DNA of 8,072 nt. Origin: Ottowia sp. GTDB lineage: Bacteria; Pseudomonadota; Gammaproteobacteria; Burkholderiales; Burkholderiaceae_C. The notes under the pieces are model-generated. The model was not told where the DNA came from. It searched no databases and saw nothing but the letters and a program-made list of their open reading frames with translations. A program made the translations under genes and the position numbers. The stretch lies in NCBI GenBank assembly GCA_023228705.1, contig JALOAS010000119.1, positions 1 to 8,072 on the forward strand, written 5' to 3'. Shown here one piece after another: positions 6,418-8,072 of this stretch. Within the stretch, counting starts at the first letter, position 1. Each line of letters begins with the position of its first letter.

Positions 6418-7302
6418 ATGATTGCTCTCTCTGCGCTGGACGAATGCCTGCAACGGCTCGGGCAGGAAGACGGCGTGCTCGTGCAGGTGGCCGAAACGCG
6501 GGGCTCGGTGCCGCGCGAGACCGGAACCTGGATGGTCGTCTGGAAGAATGGCCTCTCCAGCACCATAGGCGGCGGCAACCTGGAGTATCAGGCCATTGCC
6601 GCCGCGCAGGCGCTGCTGGCCGGCCGCAGCGACGCGCCCGAATCCGGCGCCGTCCTGCGCTACCCGCTGGGACCCAGCCTGGGACAGTGCTGCGGCGGGG
6701 TCGTGTTCCTCAGCTACGAACGCATTGCAGCGGGCGACGGCCAGCGCCTGCAGCGGCAGCTTCAGGCCAGGCTGAGCCCGGTCGCGGTCTTTGGCAACGG
6801 CCACGTCGGGATCGCGCTGGTGCGGCTGCTGGCCACGCTGCCGTTTTCCGTACGCTGGATAGACAGCCGCGACGAGGCCTTCCCGACCCGGCCGCTGGTC
6901 AACGTGCACATCGACTACAGCGACCCCATGCACGCTGCCGTCTCCGAGCTGGCAGCCGGCACGCAGGTCCTCGTCATGAGCTACAGCCACTGGGAGGACC
7001 TGGACATCGTGCGCAACTGCCTGGAACGCGTCCGCGAGCGGGACGACCTGCCCTACCTCGGGCTCATAGGCAGCAAGACCAAATGGGCAATGTTCCGCCA
7101 CCGTCTTGCCGCGCGCGGATTCAACGAAGACGAGATGGCCCGGGTCACCTGCCCCATAGGCCTGCCCGGGCTGGCTGGCAAGGAACCGGAAGTCATTGCG
7201 GTGGCCGTGGCCGCCCAGCTGCTGCTGAACGTGCGGGGCCCAGCCGCCGAACGCGCGGGCCAGCGGGCGGTCGCGCTGGCGCAGGATCCGGGTTTTCATT
7301 AG
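6418..7302 (+). CDS. xdhC: Xanthine dehydrogenase accessory protein XdhC (Moco chaperone)
   Basis: XdhC binds molybdenum cofactor, supports its sulfuration and inserts it into the large subunit of xanthine dehydrogenase; it is not part of the mature enzyme. The 294-residue length fits the family. The N-terminal XdhC/CoxI domain shows AETRGSVPRETG (25-36), TIGGGNLE (49-56) and the CCGG motif (C91-G94), whose cysteine is associated with cofactor binding in studied homologues. The C-terminal Rossmann-like domain shows FGNGHVG (125-131), then LIGSK and TCPIGL with C245. One block reads MSYSHWEDLD (187-196), where homologues, as I recall them, more often carry a Thr-His pair. The gene lies upstream of xdhA in the same direction, whereas the commoner order is xdhA-xdhB-xdhC. 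Three Ile-Gly pairs are all written ATA-GGC. Confidence 0.93.
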   Translation: MIALSALDECLQRLGQEDGVLVQVAETRGSVPRETGTWMVVWKNGLSSTIGGGNLEYQAIAAAQALLAGRSDAPESGAVLRYPLGPSLGQCCGGVVFLSYERIAAGDGQRLQRQLQARLSPVAVFGNGHVGIALVRLLATLPFSVRWIDSRDEAFPTRPLVNVHIDYSDPMHAAVSELAAGTQVLVMSYSHWEDLDIVRNCLERVRERDDLPYLGLIGSKTKWAMFRHRLAARGFNEDEMARVTCPIGLPGLAGKEPEVIAVAVAAQLLLNVRGPAAERAGQRAVALAQDPGFH

Positions 7303-7402
7303 GTCTGCGCACGCCGCTCGTGCTATTCTTCCGTCCCGCAGAACACGTCTTCTGCCCCGTCTTTTGCCCCGGACCGGCCCGGCACCCAGGTACAGGCGCT
7401 TG

Positions 7403-7431
7403 TTGCACAAAGCAATTTGATGGGGTATAAC
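7403..7431 (+). promoter_or_regulatory. Likely sigma70 promoter of xdhA, with small overlapping inverted repeats
   Basis: TTGCAC (7403-7408) and TATAAC (7426-7431) are 17 bases apart. The -10 box matches consensus at five of six positions and lies in a locally AT-rich stretch, unlike its surroundings. Transcription would start near 7438, giving an 85-base leader before the chosen xdhA ATG. Two short inverted repeats overlap the -35 region: TTGT-TGC-ACAA (7400-7410) and CAAA-GCAA-TTTG (7408-7419). They are possible regulator sites but too short to be conclusive. The rest of the xdhC-xdhA gap (7303-7399 and 7432-7510) shows nothing I recognise. Confidence 0.55.
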
Positions 7432-7510
7432 AGAAAAACAACGTGTAAAGCGCGGGGCATTGAACTGGTATAGCGACGCGCGCGGCTACGTCGGAAACCG
7501 GTAGATAGAC

Positions 7511-7515
7511 AGGGG
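7511..7515 (+). promoter_or_regulatory. Ribosome binding site that decides the xdhA start
   Basis: AGGGG lies 8 bases before the ATG at 7524 but only 2 bases before the in-frame ATG at 7518. The normal spacing favours 7524. Confidence 0.5.
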
Positions 7516-7523
7516 TCATGCCC

Positions 7524-8072
7524 ATGTATGCTTCAGCATCTGCTACCGAGTCCACCCGGCCGATTCGCTTTTACTTCCGCGGGCGCATCACGTCCGTTGA
7601 CGGCGTCCATCCGACGCGAACCGTGCTGGACTGGCTGCGCGAAGACGCACACCAGAGGGGCACCAAGGAAGGCTGCAACGAGGGCGACTGCGGCGCCTGC
7701 ACCGTGGTCGTCGGCGATCTCGACGCGCAGGACCGGCTCCGCTTGCAGGCCATCAACACCTGCATCCACTTCGTGCCCACGCTGGACGGCAAGGCGCTGT
7801 TCACCGTGGAAGACCTGCAGGGGCTGCGCCACACGCCGCAAAAACCCGCCGAGCAGGTGCAGCCACGCATGCACCCGGTGCAGGAAGCCATGGTTGACTG
7901 CCATGGCGCGCAATGCGGATTTTGCACGCCCGGCATCCTGATGTCGCTGTGGTCCGCCTACGAGGCGCACCAGGAAGCCGGCACCCGCCCCAGCCGCCAG
8001 GAGCTGGCCGACACGCTGGCCGGCAACCTGTGCCGCTGCACCGGATACCGCCCCATCCTGGACGCGGCACAA
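7524..8072 (+). CDS. xdhA: Xanthine dehydrogenase, iron-sulfur subunit (3' end outside window)
   Basis: 183 codons are open to the right edge with no stop. This subunit passes electrons from the molybdenum site towards FAD through two [2Fe-2S] clusters. The plant-ferredoxin-type cluster is seen as C51, C56, C59 and C80, in GCNEGDCGACTVV and INTC. The second, in the all-helical domain, is seen as C131 and C134 (QCGFCTPG) with C170 and C172 (NLCRCTGYRPI). Both sets are complete. The ATG at 7518 would add two residues. In the usual bacterial XdhA an FAD-binding domain follows these clusters, and it would lie outside the window. With xdhC upstream and xdhB expected downstream, the enzyme serves hypoxanthine/xanthine oxidation to urate in the cytoplasm. 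Related enzymes such as CO dehydrogenase or aldehyde oxidase small subunits share the clusters, but xdhC next door and the longer N-terminus favour xanthine dehydrogenase. Confidence 0.92.
   Translation, partial: MYASASATESTRPIRFYFRGRITSVDGVHPTRTVLDWLREDAHQRGTKEGCNEGDCGACTVVVGDLDAQDRLRLQAINTCIHFVPTLDGKALFTVEDLQGLRHTPQKPAEQVQPRMHPVQEAMVDCHGAQCGFCTPGILMSLWSAYEAHQEAGTRPSRQELADTLAGNLCRCTGYRPILDAAQ

Noticed and set aside
7528..7941. + strand frame of 137 codons overlapping xdhA
   Set aside because: It is frame-shifted relative to the xdhA frame, which carries all eight cluster cysteines and runs off the window end without a stop.

Overview
The window is GC-rich, and every gene I can support reads on the + strand. 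The MetRS, SulP and XdhC/XdhA sequences and the GC-rich codon use look like a betaproteobacterium of the order Burkholderiales, perhaps Comamonadaceae or a relative. That placement is a judgement from sequence style; I ran no database search.

Layout. (1) 1-2476 is an accessory-looking region. It opens with the last third of a patatin-like phospholipase gene (1-329, running off the left edge). A complete second copy of that gene follows at 844-2064. Each copy is followed by the same type of non-coding repeat element. Segments 1-722 and 1736-2408 are a near-identical direct duplication. Inside the intergenic part lies a modular palindromic element, about 345 bp in copy 1. It has 47-bp inverted ends, paired GC-rich hairpins and a central array of the heptamer GTTGAGC, with 14 units in copy 1 and 6 in copy 2. 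(2) 2477-4555 is metG, methionyl-tRNA synthetase, complete with its C-terminal tRNA-binding domain. (3) 4626-6326 is a SulP-family anion transporter with a STAS domain. (4) 6418-7302 is xdhC, the molybdenum-cofactor insertion/sulfuration chaperone for xanthine dehydrogenase. (5) After a 221-bp spacer with a good sigma70-type promoter, xdhA (iron-sulfur subunit of xanthine dehydrogenase) starts at 7524 and runs off the right edge.

How the genes relate. xdhC and xdhA are one functional group, oxidising hypoxanthine and xanthine to urate in purine breakdown. The xdhC-before-xdhA order and the promoter between them suggest separate control. metG is housekeeping. The SulP gene sits 70 bp behind it with no visible terminator and may be co-transcribed, but no shared function is evident. 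The patatin genes are probably lipid acyl hydrolases.

The most unusual content is the repeat element. Its dyad symmetry, its heptamer arrays and its presence behind both patatin copies suggest a dispersed intergenic repeat whose recombination produced the tandem gene duplication. I see no tRNA, rRNA, CRISPR, transposase or phage gene.
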